Shown here in pieces: positions 24,825 through 37,044 of a stretch of DNA of 64,000 nucleotides (position 1 is the first letter of the stretch; each line of letters starts with the position of its first letter). A program made the position numbers and the translations under genes. Under the pieces are notes generated by a model. That model was given only the letters and a program-made list of their open reading frames with translations. It was not told the DNA's origin and made no database searches. The stretch is from NCBI GenBank assembly GCA_941918925.1, contig OW799233.1, positions 129,976,833 to 130,040,832 on the forward strand. The letters are read 5' to 3'. This DNA comes from Phyto melanocephala (Eukaryota > Arthropoda > Insecta > Diptera > Rhinophoridae).

Positions 24825-26121
24825 AAGGGTGTCCCAACTAGAATGCAATTTTTAAATTTGGCGCCATTCGAAGTGTCATTGTTTGGCATTTGAACAATTG
24901 TTATTGTTTGCTAGTAGAAGGTACGAGGTTAATAAAAATGGAGCGCTACACGAATGAACAACGCATTTTCATTGTGGAATTGGTTTACCAAAATGGTGAA
25001 AGTTTTGCGGCTACAGTTCGCAAATTGCGATCAATTTGGGGTCACAATAATGCTCCAAAAGAGTCAACTGTAAAGAGATTAATAGATAAATTTGCCGAAA
25101 CTGGGTCTGTTAGTGATGTAAAGACAACAACGCGCCTTCGACCAGGTCGATCGACCGAAAATGTCGCAGCTGTACGTGATGATGTCGCTCAAACTCCATG
25201 CACCTCAATTCGACACCGAGCTCAGCAAATTGGTGTCTCCAAATCCACTATGCAGCGAATTTTGACGAAAGATTTGCATCTTCATGCATACAAACTTCAA
25301 TTGACTCAGGAACCAGCCAGCTGACCATGGACAGCGAAGGGAGTTCGTTAATTGGGTATTGGAGAGACAACATGAAAATGCTGATTTTGCCGATAAAATC
25401 ATCTTCAGTGACGAGGCCCATTTACATCTTGATGGCTTCGTCAATAGGCAGAATTGTCGCATTTGGGGTGAGGAAAATCCTCGAGTATTCACGAGAAGCA
25501 AATGCATCCTCAACGTGTCACTGTGTGGTGTGGTTTTTGGGCTGGAGGAATCATTGGACCTTTTTTATGAAAATGAGGCAGGTCAAGCGCAAACAGTCAA
25601 TGGTGTTCGGTATCTTGAAATGATAACCAGTTTTTTCTTGCCTAGAATTGAAGACATGAATGTGGAGGTCATGTGGTTTCAACAAGAAGGCGCCACATGT
25701 CATACAGCCAGAGAAACAATTCAATTGCTGCATCAGGCATTCCCGGTCGTGGTCTTTCGCGTTTTGGAGACCAGAATTGGCGGCCTAGATCGTGTGATTT
25801 AACACCTTTAGATTTTTTTCTTTGGGATTTTTTGAAGTCGATGGTTTACGCGAATAAGCCGACGACGACTCAAGCCTTAAAAGAGGAAATTGGACGCTGC
25901 ATTAATGAAATACCGCAGCATTTATGCAAAAAAGTCATTGAAAATTTCATTAAAAGATCGCGTGTGTGCAATCAAAGCCGCGGCGGCCATCTGCACGATA
26001 TATTGTTCCATACATAACCTCATTCTGTCTACTTTACGATATAATAAAGTTTCACGATTTTTTTTTAAATATATGTGTTTTATTTAAAATTTAAAAATTG
26101 CGTTCTAGTTGGGACACCCTT
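24825..26121 (+). mobile_element. Full-length mariner-like element (DD41D type)
   Basis: Inverted ends AAGGGTGTCCCAACTAGAAT and its right-end copy (ATTGCGTTCTAGTTGGGACACCCTT, one mismatch near position 20) bound 1297 bp, flanked by TA on both sides. The interior is a decayed transposase gene (see 24938-26017). The residual spacing of acidic residues points to the DD41D group, known as 'rosa' in Ceratitis. Confidence 0.85.
24938..26017 (+). pseudogene. Decayed mariner-like transposase, at least four frameshifts
   Basis: The N-terminal helix-turn-helix starts MERYTNEQRIFIVELVYQNG and runs to about residue 125, where a frameshift near 25310 ends the frame. The catalytic domain continues in shifting frames: ADKIIFSDEAHLHLDGF (first Asp kept), then after frameshifts near 25495 and 25560 the motif VMWFQQEGATCHTARET, in which the second catalytic Asp has become Glu. 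After a frameshift near 25740 come PRSCDLTPLDFFLWDFLKS and a C-terminus ending GGHLHDILFHT. In the parallel intact motif at 46969-47571 the second and third Asp are 41 residues apart. The frameshifts and the Asp-to-Glu change mean it cannot make active transposase. Confidence 0.85.
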
Positions 26122-26865
26122 TATAAGCAACCGTAATAAGTACTTATACGAGTCCCTATTTGTAAGCGAGGGTGGTAAGACATCGGCGTGTTTAAGTAAT
26201 GGGTTTAGATGCCAAATTGTAAGTAGTGAAGAACTGTTTTCTATTACTTCCAACTCAATATTTTGTTATCTGTTATTTTGCTAGGATGTTAATAAGTTGA
26301 AGTTTTACTAACAAATACTACGAACACAACTAGGACAAATAAAGTGATTTAAAATCTAAATATTTTGTGAAAATTTTTTTTAAATTTGCAATCTATAATG
26401 TAAAAAATCCTACTAAGTTTTAATAATATTGAATTCCTCTTTTACAATAACAATACACATGCAAAATTTCCATTTAAATGGTCAAACATAATACTGTCGT
26501 AACGTAATTTTCCATACAAATTGCTATTTAAAATACGTTGTAGAAATAGGTTGCGATGTATAATAAAATTTATTTTCAGAGAGGTTTTTCTTAAAAGACT
26601 CAATCGTTCAAAAATATTACAAATGCATTTTAATGCATTTGCAATATATTTTTGTTGATTTGGCACAACGAAAAATTTTAACAAAATCAGATTAAACAAA
26701 CTAACCAGAATATTTAAGGTAAATGCTGTCAATTTATTTATGAACCGTATTTTTTCTGCAGGCTTTTGTTTTATTATTAAAGAGTTTTTTTGTTTAAATA
26801 TCTTATAAGTTGTTAATTTGCAATAACAACAATATAAAAATGTGTCTGCTAACGAACACAATACA

Positions 26866-27869
26866 AAACAAGTAAGAGTGCTATATTCGGTCGTGCCGAA
26901 TCTGATTATACCCTTCACCATCATGTACTACATTTCATGTTATACTCCATTTTTCTTTATTATTTCCGACGCCATCATCGATTTTTTGAATTTGAATTTT
27001 AACGTAGTTAACTGTATTCTACTTGTCAAACCCTCTCATTTGATACCCATATTGATGGGGTTAAAAAAAATTCCGCCATTTTGTTTAAGGCGCCATCTTG
27101 GATTTTACATTTTCAATAATTTACTGTATTCTACTGGTCAAGCCCTTTCATTTTATACAAATATTGAGGTTGTTCAAGAAGTTACATTTTAAAATACAAG
27201 ATTTGACCGATATATAAATTTATTGTCCACCATTTTGTAATGGCAGCCAACATGAATTTCAATATTTTTATAGTGCTTATATTGCGCTAGTCTAGTCCTT
27301 TCAGATAATACCAATATTGTTGACCCTCTCGGTTGTCTAGAAGCTGATAGAAATTGGTTTTCGTTTGTAAATTTTTGGAATATATATTTAAAAAAAACTT
27401 TTGCTTATAACTTTACCGATTAGAGCCCGCTTTTTCCAAAATTTTTCACGAATATCTCTAAAGGCTATCTATAAATAGTAGCAAAGGTACCTATAAATTA
27501 TTCTATTGCTGAAAAATTTTAATTTTGGTGGTAAAAATATGGGAAAAAACAGAGGCAGTCGTGTTTATTTGCTCATATCTCAGAAAGCTATGGGGCGACT
27601 GTGCTCAATTTCAATAGCGATTCATTTCTGAATATTTCCAAAAGATTGATACCATACACAGATCTGAGGAACATATAGTTGTTTCTAAAAGTTGATTTCA
27701 ACCAACACACGGGCAGATGGACAGACGGCCAGGGCTTAATCGACTCCTCTATTCATAAGCTTTCAGAAAATATATACTTTATGGGGCCAGAAATGAAAAT
27801 TGTAGAAATCACAAACGGAATAACAAAGCTATATATACCCTTGTGCACCACAGGTGAAGGGTATAAAAA
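26866..27869 (-). mobile_element. DINE-1-like element, subfamily B, inverted
   Basis: The left edge is the 3' end (AAAACAAGTAAGAGTGCTAT, then ATTCGG.CGTGCCGAAT) and the right edge is the 5' end (CACCACAGGTGAAGGGTATA). Interior blocks include 'ctgaaaatatatactttatggg' on the opposite strand and the CCGTCTG run. It is one of the fuller copies (about 1.0 kb). Confidence 0.8.
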
Positions 27870-30500
27870 TAAGAAATTCATAGAACATAAATTAATAGTA
27901 AAAGTCTATCAGCGTCTCTGGAACAAATGTTTTTTATTGTAAAAGGGGCTAATCCCAGGTTTCTTCCAATATTGACAGTTTTCTCCCCTGATTTAAGACG
28001 CTTTCTTTTTTGACCTATTGTTGAAAAATATTTAGATTAAACTTCACTTCACCAAATGTAATTTGAAAATACCAACGAAGACAAACTTGAAGAAAACGTT
28101 CACATACAAATTTACATTAGACTAGGACAGGAAGCAATGCGACGCAAACAGAAGCAAAAACCACACAATATCGAAATCACGGAAACTTAAAAAAGGCGCA
28201 ACTTTGAAACGACGCAAACCAGGGAATGAGTGTATATAAATTATGCCATGTATAAAATAATCTCGTCGAACATTTTAAGCGCTTTTTCTCAAAAATACGA
28301 TTTTTTAATTATGACTCTTTTGACGCAAATGAACGATTTAATCAATCAAGGACATTTATAAATACATTCCAACTTATTCTATTAAATATATTTCGAATTT
28401 ATCTACAGTGTCCCAGTGGGACAATACCAAAAACAACGTTCAATAATTATTACTGACAAAAAGAAAAAAATGAGAGGGTGGTGACTGCTACAAATAACAT
28501 TCAACTTTTATTTTGATTAAAATCTCGTATTCCACCTTGTCTTCAATTTCCAAAAACGCAAAAGAGCCAGTACATACAAAAGCAATAACAAAAATCGTTC
28601 AATAAAAACTTGTATTGCCTTTTGATTATATATGGATTTGTTTTGGTTAAAATTACATTAAAACGACTTCAATTGCATTAAATGCAAGTTTAATCTCAAA
28701 AATTAAGCCAAAAACTGCAGTCAAATCAAAATTGAACTCAACTGATATTATAGGTTTTTTTTGAGATTGATACTTGTTAACAGTTGGTTAGATCATTAGA
28801 TGGGACTTAAGCTGTTTGGTTTTTTTTACTAGATTAAACAGCCATTTAATATTGGAAAACGTGCAAGAATGCTAATTATGGAAATTACAACTACATTTAC
28901 ACAAATCAAAACAAAATCAAATCGAACACTAAATTGCGATTAAAAATTTATACTTGCAACACATGCAGATACGCACATTTGTAAAAAGTTAAAATTAAAA
29001 CCAGTAATAGCGGCAAATTCTTCTATACCAAATGTTATATACCCACCTCTTCTACTTGATAACCTGACATTTTGTCACCACTTTTGTACAAGCAATGATA
29101 ATTGGTATAGTGGTTCAAAACTTATTTAGTATAGACTGCTCAAAGGGCTTAACCGATTAGTATAATTTTCTGTTTCGGCCAAATCTGATTTATCTTTCTA
29201 GGTTCTTTAATTCGAGGTTTATCTTGTTTTATACAAGCGGGCAAAGAAACTGACATTATGGTCTTAACATTACATGGGATGACTTTTTATTTGTGAATGA
29301 TTTAACCATTAGAAAAGATTTAAAAAACAAACATTTTTAAACATATTGCACACACACTTTTGAAAAGCATTGTAAACGTATTTTCAGTACCTTTATTGCT
29401 TACCACTAATTGTACATAGCACAGTGGGTTCGATTTTGAAATTTTTTTTAAACACATGAACAATTTAAAATATAAAAAACTACTCTCAATAGACATTTAA
29501 AAATCAATTATTTTTCCCCACTGTCTGTGCAGTGCGTACAATTGTCTATGTTTTACAAAACTCATACTCAATTCGAATGCTTCCAATCAACAACAAGAAC
29601 AATGTGTTCAAACAATAATAGCATCAACACATTAATACATCAATAAACATTAGATTTAAAGGCTAATAAGTATGTGTAGACGAGTAGGGAACGCACAGTA
29701 GCACAAGTTCATTATTAATAAATGACCAAAGCTAAACAATAAAACAACAAGTAGTAAACACTACGAATAGAACCAATTGTAACAACAACAAAAGCAGCTA
29801 ATAATAAAAAAATAACAGCAAAAACCATGGCAATGGCAAACAGCAACAGGCAACATTTAACAACAAACATTAATAATATCAACAACAGCATCAACATTTA
29901 CCATTTTATAGAGAACAGCCAACGATAAAACTGAAAGAAAAACAACAATCTAACACTAATGGCCAGACTCATTACGATTATGTAGTAACTACTTACATGC
30001 ATATATTAATACAAACATATGTACATATGCATGTGCATACATAAATAAACAATATGAATGTATTAACGAGTATTAGGAATACGAACAAATTTAAAAACTG
30101 CGCATGAAATAAATAGCGCATAAAAATATACAGATATTTTTTTAAAAATATTCGAAATAATTATTTAAAATTTTTTGTTATTGGCTTTTATATGCCATTT
30201 TGTAAATTGTTAGTAATTGTTTTATATCCTCGAAAATAAAAACAAATTTTTGAAAAATTTGCATAATTTGTAAAAAATCGTCTTAAATTTTTACTATAAT
30301 CATATACATATACTCTGAATTCCCTGTTCATAAAATTGTAAGGATTTGATCAACAATACTTTGTTTGATGATTAATAAAAAATCCAAAAAGTTGACAACA
30401 CTAATAATGGCCCACATTTTAAAGTTATAATAAAAATAAACATTAGCAGTTAACAGAAACAAAAACGTTCCATATATCTACGTATGTATGTATGTTGATA
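27870..30500. other. Intronic non-coding sequence
   Basis: No host exon or clear transposon. A possible tiny foldback at about 29414-29531 (GCACAGTGGG against CCCACTGT.TGTGC) was seen but its boundaries are weak. Around 29700-29930 the plus strand is rich in CAA/AAC triplets, giving Leu/Val-rich minus frames that I take as artefact. Confidence 0.35.
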
Positions 30501-30632
30501 CAGTCGAACTTTTCTATAGTGAACTTCTTTACAATGAAGCTATTTAATGTTAGTGATTTTCAACTCATAGTCAATTTCCATACAGCGAATTTTTCTTTTA
30601 CTTTCTTTACTTTCTTCTAATATGTCTATATT

Positions 30633-31110
30633 ATGGGAGAGAATATCAAGAGGTATTACAGACTTACTGATGACTGTAGTATGTTCCAAGCAGAGATACT
30701 GGCTATCTATAAGGCAACGAATCTCATTTTAGAACATATTCCAAGGGGTAAGGTATACGTGGACAGTCAGGCGGCTCTCAGGCCCTTAAAGGGACAAATG
30801 GAATTATCGGCAATGAAATTGCGACGAACTTGCGAGCAGTGGATTAGCACTGGTTTCTATTTTAGGCATATTAGATCGTGGGTATACAACAGGACTAATA
30901 TGGCGTGGAGGAACAGAAGGGACTGCAGAGTGTCAACGGCTTTATGGCCTAAGTTGAACTCAGCGGGCGCTACGTTACTTCTGGGTCTGGATAGGGTATG
31001 TCTGAGGGCTACTATTAGGGTTTTAACAGGACACTATCCAGTGGGAGCTAGGATTAGTAGATAGGATCGCGGTATGAAGAATAAGGAGCTAGAGCCTGTG
31101 GAACACATTG
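30633..31110 (+). pseudogene. Non-LTR retrotransposon RNase H/3' fragment
   Basis: The 143-codon frame has an RNase H-like piece (CSMFQAEILAIYKATNLI; VYVDSQAALRPL, with the catalytic Glu and Asp in the expected motifs), then a divergent middle, then LTGHYPVG as found before the terminal Cys/His cluster of insect LINE ORF2 proteins. After its stop, another frame reads EPVEHIVCRCPRLQNH, the remains of the zinc cluster. It is a 5'-truncated, frameshifted copy, and it differs from the fragment at 15060-15471. Confidence 0.75.
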
Positions 31111-31507
31111 TCTGTCGCTGTCCAAGACTACAGAATCACAGATTTAAGTGATTAGGTAGACGATTCCCTGATGAGTTCGGTGATGTTTCGGAGTGCTGGT
31201 GAACAAGGAATGGGACCCGTAGGGAATCAGGGTTTTTTTTCTTTTATTCGATTTTCTACTAATTACTTCTTATTTTCATTTACTATATATTCAGCAACTC
31301 TCTCTCTCTCTCTCTTTCTAATCAATCCTCTATCTTTCTTGTATAAAAGGAAATAGACCATATTGGTCTCCGAGTGGGGGTGTTTTAGGTGGCTCTTGCT
31401 TCCTGCATCTCCCTACCTACCTACTTTTCTCTCCATATAATGAATTATTTCACACAAATTTCTGTTACCTATACTATCAACACTGTATGACGTAAATGAA
31501 ATATCAC

Positions 31508-32105
31508 ATTATCACATTGAACTTATAGCCTAAAAAATTTAAAATTTAAATATAATACAAATAGAAAGTTCAAAATGTAATATTAAAAAAAAGTACAACA
31601 AAAAAACACTTGGCTTAGTGTAAAATGTACATTGTTAGAACTAATACCATCTTGTCTAAAGCATGTGACATATATAATGCAACTGTATAATTGCAAAAAA
31701 TTGCTTTAGCGACATCTTAAGCTAAAGGTAAACATTAAAAAAACTTGTGATACTGACGTGCACAAAATAATATGGGAAAAACAGATGTTGACAAATTTCG
31801 TACTAACTCAACTATAAGTATATGAAATATCATGACAAATAAAGGACAAATAATTCTATGTTTCAATTTTTAATACAATACTGAGTTAAATAGTTAATAT
31901 TTACACAAAAAACCGGTAGTTCTGATCAAAAGAGTGCTGATGATGAAACCGTACCAGGTTTCGAAAATGCATTCCACTCAGCTTGTATCGGATGACTAAC
32001 TTTGCCTTGATATTCTGTCATTATCATATTTAACTTACAAAAAACTTAAAATTGAAATATAATACAAATAGAAAGTTCAAAATGTAATATTGAAAAGAAG
32101 TAATA
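31508..32105 (+). repeat. Hammerhead-bearing repeat, copy A (about 1.2 units)
   Basis: The block AATATAATACAAATAGAAAG and what follows occurs at both ends (about 31550 and 32058), a period of 508 bp, with the hammerhead motif between them. The interior matches the copies at 37045-37450 and 51307-51482, but has about 130 bp ('cgacatcttaagc...aaaggac') that copy B lacks. No reading frame. The layout is that of a tandem-unit retrozyme or a Penelope-type terminal repeat. It sits inside the pogo-like element. Both outer limits are approximate. Confidence 0.65.
31922..31991 (+). ncRNA. Hammerhead ribozyme motif, type I, copy A
   Basis: The order of parts fits a type I hammerhead. Distal stem I is CTGAT (31922-31926) with ATCGG (31987-31991). 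Proximal stem I is GAGTG (31932-31936) with CACTC (31975-31979). The core is CTGATGA (31937-31943) and then one extra T. Stem II is GAAACC (31945-31950) with GGTTTC (31957-31962). Then come GAA and a minimal stem III AA-TGCA-TT (31966-31973). The predicted cleavage is after C31974. Loop II is GTACCA. Activity has not been tested; the extra base between A9 and stem II departs from consensus. Confidence 0.65.
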
Positions 32106-32228
32106 TATAATTACGTGATTCCCAAAAAATTAGGAAACCTAAGAACGAAAAAGAACAAAGTTCCATCAATAACAATGAAGACATCAGTTGGCCGTTACAT
32201 GCAGATTCATAATAGGGAAGTTCGACTG

Positions 32229-33089
32229 TATTTGTGTATAACAAAGATCAGTGACAAACAAATAACATAAAATTGTATTTAAAAACAAAACCAACTTAAT
32301 ATTAGTATATTGAGTCTGCTCGACGTCGAATACACACATTCGTTATACAATTCAGTTATAGTGCAAATGCGGGTGTGTATTATTTTTACAGTGGGTAACT
32401 AAGATAAAAAACGATAATTTATTTGGTTTAGTATCATTTATAAACTATTGTTACTAAATAATTAAATTGACAATGAGTTTATAAAATAATCTAAGGAGAA
32501 AGGAATATTCATAGTAGTTTTGACAAATTTTTATATTTTCTTTAAAGAAAATGACATTCTCGGAAATTTGGCGAATTGTAAATACCTTTCACCGATTACA
32601 TATAGCAGTGAAAGAATTATGATTCATAAATCCAAAGAATCGATTTTATACGAATTTTTTCATTGATTCATTAATATATTTCATAACGTGAATGAAATTT
32701 TACAAATTTAATGAAATAATTTCATTAAAATCGTATAAATTAATAATTTAATTTAAATTGTTTCATTAATAAATTTCATTGGATTAATGAATAAATGTTT
32801 TTTTTTTCATTTAAAGAATATTTTTTTAGCTGTGACACATTATTTTCATACATAATCATAAATTTTATCCCAAAAATTGCTTTTAAGCTCAAAATACTAT
32901 AAAAACGCTGATAAAAATTAAAGTTTTTTATTTCGTAGTCTCAATAAAAAGTTTCGTTATACCAATAATATAATGAAATAAAATTATAATTTTATTTTAA
33001 AGAGCAAAATTGTTTAATTTTTATAATAAAAAGTTCAAATTGGAATAAAAAATTAAAAATTAAGTTCAATTTTGAGCAACCCTTCAGCG
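32229..33089. other. AT-rich intronic sequence
   Basis: Contains many TTTCATTAA/TTAATGAAA repeats around 32640-32800 but no clear element. Confidence 0.35.
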
Positions 33090-33922
33090 ACCCTTACCTC
33101 ACGAATGACACAGGTAATGTTGGCTTCCCAAACGTCGATCGTATGGGATTATTTCTGAAGACTTCAGACTTTACATATCCCTAGAGAAAATAGTTCAAGG
33201 GTTTTATATTGCACGATCAAGGTGGTCGCTTTACAGTAGCATAACGTGAAATTTATTGCTCACCAAATTATTTCTTGACAAGTTCATTGTTTTACTACCG
33301 CCTTGCTTAAATCACGTATCGGAGAATGGATTTCAGGAAGGCCATAATCCTTTAATATAGTGCGATAACGGTTACCATTAACGGTAACAAAGAAATATGG
33401 ACCAATGATTCCACCAGCCTATAAACCACACCATACCGTTGTTTTTAATGGATATAATGGTAGCTCTTGGTACTCTTCGGGTTGCTCATCGATCAAAATA
33501 CGGCAATTTTGTTTATTAACGTATCCTTTGCGCCAGAAATGTGCTTCATCACGAACAAAATTACACGATAAAACACCGGATTTTCATTGAGTTTTTCCGG
33601 AGCCCATTCACTGAAAATAAGACGTAAATTTAAGTCGCTTGTCTTTAAGTTGAATTTCGTACGCTATAAGGGCGAGATCTTTACGTGAAATACGCCAAGT
33701 TGTCAAAGACAAGCCAAGCTGTTCGAGTCTCATCTACTAATGTAAACTTTGACTCAAATTTGTGTTGGTATTGGCAATAGTGGTTTCAGTCAGTTCCTTG
33801 TATCGCACGAAAAAACATTTGTCACAGAACGCTGTTATTCGTAACACAGCTGTGCGTCTTTCCATAATGACTTGCAAAAACAATACTGAACAAAAATGAT
33901 AAAACAGTTTGATATGTGTCAT
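33090..33922 (-). pseudogene. Mariner-like transposase relic
   Basis: On the minus strand a start-like piece (MERRTAVLRITAF, near 33860) precedes a decayed N-terminal part. Then from about 33570 comes a good catalytic stretch, RDEAHFWRKGYVNKQNCRI, followed by TTVWCGL, a stop, AGGIIGPYFFVTVNGNRYRT and LKDYGLPEI, with the first catalytic Asp kept. The C-terminal third is not readable. Inverted ends were not defined. Confidence 0.7.
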
Positions 33923-35955
33923 GCGTAATCTGCCATAAAAGGCATATTAAAAAGCCAGCCAATTTTTATTTAAAACAAAGCAAAATGTTACAATGTTTGA
34001 TATAAACAGTTTATGGGCCGATATTAATAATTTTCAATACTATAATTCTCAAATCTATACTTCTATACTAATATTATATACATATGTATTAAAGAAATAC
34101 ATATATATGAAATTTTATATGACGCAGAGAACGGCATTCTTGAACACTTCAGTTAAAATAGGTTGTTGTTCATATTCATTAAATTGGAGAAGAAAAACTA
34201 AATCTATCAAAATGTGCAGTATTTTGCCGTCAGCAAAGTGGAATTTATACAAATTTATTCATTTTAGAGCAACACAAAATTTTTTGAAGAGATTATGTCA
34301 TTCTTAAAGCATTTCGAAAAAAAATCTTTGAAGTGAATAACTGAATGAAACTATTTTCTATAAATAGGAAATTTATAAAACTTTGCTTATGCAAATTTTT
34401 TAAGAAACAATTTTGAATTGCTTAGTCAGATTATTCATCAATAATTTTCTCTATGTAAAGAATTTGTACAATATTAAAATTATATCATTGGCTCGTTTTA
34501 AAGGTTAAGTTTCTTAAAAATTAGTTTTTACTTATTTTAGTCTATTTTAGTTCCCAAGCGGTTAAATTTGCTTTATCAGTGTGAGTGTATGGGCAATGTT
34601 TTTTATGAATTGTGGCGTTCGCAAGTCTAGTAAAAACATTTGTTTTTCAAAATTTTGATTTTATCTTTCAATTCTAAATGCCTGAATCTAAGTACTCGTT
34701 AGCAGTTTGTCGTACGGTTGGCTTGTAATGCGTAAAATATGTACGTTTAAACATTTGCAAAACATTTGTAAACTGGTCTTAATTCATTGACGTACACGGT
34801 CAATACGAAATGTTTCTTTCTACACTTATATATATTTTTTAATTATTACTTTTAAGTTTAAACTTGTTTATACACGCACAATAGTAGACAATTTATACAA
34901 TTGGTTTATTTGTAAATTTTTTTTATACTCGTAGTTGTATGTATGTATGAGTGTAGCAATAAAGAGGCAAGTTCATTGAACGTACAATATATTTATTTAT
35001 ATTTGTTGTGGGATTGTATATATATTAATATGATGAATTTTAACCCTAATATTAGTCCAAAAAAACTGACACAAGAAATAATTTTTAATTTTAAATTATA
35101 TTTAAAGTCTTTTGATACTTTAGTATATATTTTTAACAATAATGTAGAAATTTAATTTCACTCATAAGTCTCGCAATGGCCTTTTAGGGGTTAATATTAA
35201 AGATAAATTTTTATACAGATGCGATTTTCATCACTTCTTGATAATGGTTCGTTTGATCTTAAAAATAACATAAATTAATGGTCAATTCATACGTAAATTG
35301 CATTATACTCATTCATACTCTTACTTACTCATTCACTCTCACACATATACATATGCAACACTTACACAAAACCATTCACTCAATCAATTTAAAATACCCC
35401 CCCAACCAGTGCATTAAAATTCGTATTCAATGAATTCATTTTATCGTATTGAACTTCTTTTTTTAAATTCGAATGCATTTTTTTATTAAGTTTCACAAAA
35501 AATTTTTACGTTTAAATGATTTGTTTATCATATAATTTTATGAATGTTTATATGTATGTTTGAGTACGAACAATTGTGAGTGAGCGTTTAACCTTATTTA
35601 TCGCTTATTCTCATGAAATTTATAGTTATATTCTTTGGTGCGATTTCTTTTTTTTTTTTTGCGAAAAAAACAATAAAACACCTCATAAATGTTTGACTTT
35701 TTATGCGAATTATTTTGCTTTAATGTGCGTAACAATAATTGTTTTTTTGTCTTTATTGAAATGTGAAGACAATATTTTATGTTAAATGAATGGTACTATT
35801 ATAGTGGGTTTAAAATTAGTTTTAAAACTAACTTGTACAGGCAAAGCTCGGTACAAGGAATATCGCTTTAACAAACGGTATAATTTATAATATTCTCTGT
35901 ATTATATAGCGAATATACTACTGTATATTGCGAATGCTTAAAAACAGGTTTACTC
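33923..35955. other. AT-rich intronic sequence
   Basis: No recognisable exon or repeat. A 104-codon plus-strand frame (33993-34307) has no family resemblance and AT-driven composition. Confidence 0.35.
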
Positions 35956-36818
35956 TTTATAAAAAAACGCCACCACGACAGTGTAAAAGGATATATATAG
36001 GTTTGTCTTTCTGCGTGAAATTTCTACAATTTTCATTTCCGACCCCATAACATATATATTTTCTGAACGCTTATGAATAGTGGAGTCGATTAAGCATTCG
36101 TGTGTATGTTGAAATCAACTTTTCGAAGCCCCCCGACACCGCCAAGGCCGTGCAAGGTACCAAAATATCAGTAATATTTTTAAGCAGATTGCTATTGAAA
36201 ATCAGCATAATCACCCATTAACTATCTGAGTTATGAGCAAATAAACACATTTATTTTAATATATATCAAAATTTTCTATATTCCTAAATAATTTTTGAAC
36301 GCGCTTAAGATACCAAATTATAAGCCGTAATCTAAATAATAATTTCTAGGAAAAACTAGCTAAAAATTTGAAACCAACTAAGATATAAACACCAAAGTAC
36401 AATTGCTTGGGTGTTTTTCCTAAAATTTGCAAACGTAAGTCGGTATTTTTCAGTTTCTATTGAACCAAGAAAGACAATATGGTTGATCCACAAGAGGGCT
36501 TGAGTATTAAAATATAGTTAGCTATGAAAAGAAAAAAATCCAAAATGGCGTCCTATATTAAATTGCGAATACATACATAAAATATAGTAATTACGGCTTT
36601 ATCCCCTTTAACCCCTACAATATTGGTAACAAAAAAAGAGCTTGACCAATACAACGTAGTAAACTATACAAAGTGTAAAATCCAAGATGGCGTCTGAAAC
36701 AAAATTGCATGAAATCTAAAATCTATGCTAAGCTACGATATGGTCATTAAACCTATGTACATGACGGAGAAGGGTATTATCAGATTCGGCACGGCTGAAT
36801 ATAGCGCTTTAACTTGTT
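35956..36818 (+). mobile_element. DINE-1-like element, subfamily B
   Basis: The 5' part has 'ggatatatataggtttgtct', 'cgtgaaatttctacaatttt' and 'gaccccataacatatata'; the 3' end has ATTCGGCACGGCTGAAT then ATAGCGCTTTAACTTG. The interior carries the 'caagatggcgtctgaaac' block shared with 21775-22070. One of the more complete copies. Confidence 0.78.
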
Positions 36819-37044
36819 GTTTGACAATCTGGTCTAAAACAAACTGTTTCGAACCTTATCTTTTAAATTTAAGCTGTGCACGTGTTAAAGTGAAATTTAA
36901 ATGAGAAAAAATCGTTTAAAAAAATAAAAAATTTTAAATGTTTGTAAAAATGGTAAAAATTAATATTTGCGAAATTTCAGTTAAGTGTAGAATACCAAAA
37001 TCATCAATATGTACATTTATAAAAATGCTAGTAAAAATTTTTCC

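Larger units (their letters stand above)
24342..26290. repeat. Inverted-repeat element split by a mariner insertion
   Basis: AACATCCCAGCAAAA at 24342 is mirrored by TTTTGCTAGGATGTT at 26276-26290 (14 of 15 match). Between them, after removing the mariner element at 24825-26121, about 650 bp remain with repeated AAGTACTTA motifs on both sides. The mariner therefore appears nested in an older foldback-type element. The target duplication was not resolved. Confidence 0.4.
30501..32228 (+). mobile_element. pogo/Tigger-like element hosting other insertions
   Basis: The left end CAGTCGAACTTTTCTATAGT and the inverted right end CAGTCGAACTTCCCTATTAT match in 17 of 20 positions, and TA flanks both (30499-30500, 32229-32230). 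The CAGT.GAAC start and TA duplication resemble pogo/Tigger ends. No pogo transposase is visible; the interior is occupied by a LINE fragment (30633-31110) and a hammerhead-bearing repeat (31508-32105). Confidence 0.55.

Noticed and set aside
29715..29897. Leu/Val-rich minus-strand frame that looks like a membrane segment
   Set aside because: Produced by CAA/AAC triplet-rich plus-strand DNA; no start context, neighbours or family match.
33993..34307. 104-codon plus-strand frame
   Set aside because: Composition follows AT-rich DNA and no domain is recognisable.
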